DNA from: CAIWXH01 sp964555675
GTDB taxonomy: Bacteria; Chloroflexota; Chloroflexia; Chloroflexales; Chloroflexaceae
DNA: 7,127 nucleotides
Reading direction: 5' to 3'
Assembly (NCBI GenBank): GCA_964555675.1
Contig: CAZKTU010000300.1
Coordinates: forward strand, 1-7,127
Position numbers and translations under genes: made by a program
Notes under the pieces: generated by a model
Database searches by the model: none
What the model saw: only the letters and a program-made list of their open reading frames with translations
What the model was told of the DNA's origin: nothing
Shown here: in pieces, positions 7,104 through 7,127 of the stretch
How the letters are laid out: each line of letters starts with the position of its first letter
Position numbering within the stretch: position 1 is the first letter of the stretch

Positions 7104-7127
7104 AGCCGGGGCATCCTAGCACGGTCG

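Overview
The window is GC-rich, compact bacterial DNA from a draft assembly; it contains a 100-N placeholder at 4215-4314. The high GC, the tryptophan genes, the secreted glycosidases and the palindromic intergenic repeats built on GTAGGGGCAGACC together suggest a Chloroflexota (Chloroflexales-like) genome. That placement is an inference from overall character; no rRNA or other strong taxonomic marker is present.

Layout from left to right: (1) the last 16 codons of a plus-strand gene enter from the left edge (1-52). (2) A long hairpin (82-117) separates it from a convergent minus-strand gene (113-2059) for a secreted 648-residue protein that looks like a six-hairpin (alpha/alpha barrel) glycoside hydrolase. 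(3) A 176-bp divergent intergenic region holds another hairpin (2152-2172) and the start signals for both flanking genes. (4) trpS (2236-3243) and trpE (3305-4370) follow on the plus strand as a probable operon; trpE is interrupted by the N gap. (5) An array of palindromic repeats (4367-4515) fills the space between the convergent ends of trpE and the next minus-strand gene. (6) Two small, overlapping minus-strand genes (4519-4908 and 4905-5243) encode multi-pass membrane proteins of unknown function, behind a perfect TATAAT box. (7) Two more hairpins (5315-5338 and 5348-5370) precede the 3' end of a minus-strand gene (5373-7103) for a secreted clan GH-A glycoside hydrolase-like protein.

The functional links are modest. 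trpS and trpE join tryptophan charging of tRNA to the first committed step of tryptophan synthesis. The two exported glycosidase-like proteins flank them and may act on extracellular polysaccharide, but they are not in one operon. The membrane pair is the least understood part: the two proteins share a layout that suggests an old duplication. I see no clear new defence, mobile or RNA system. The most useful points are the mis-sized gap in trpE, the two palindromic repeat families that supply or abut stop codons, the membrane-protein pair, and the cysteine-bearing insertion in the GH-A enzyme.
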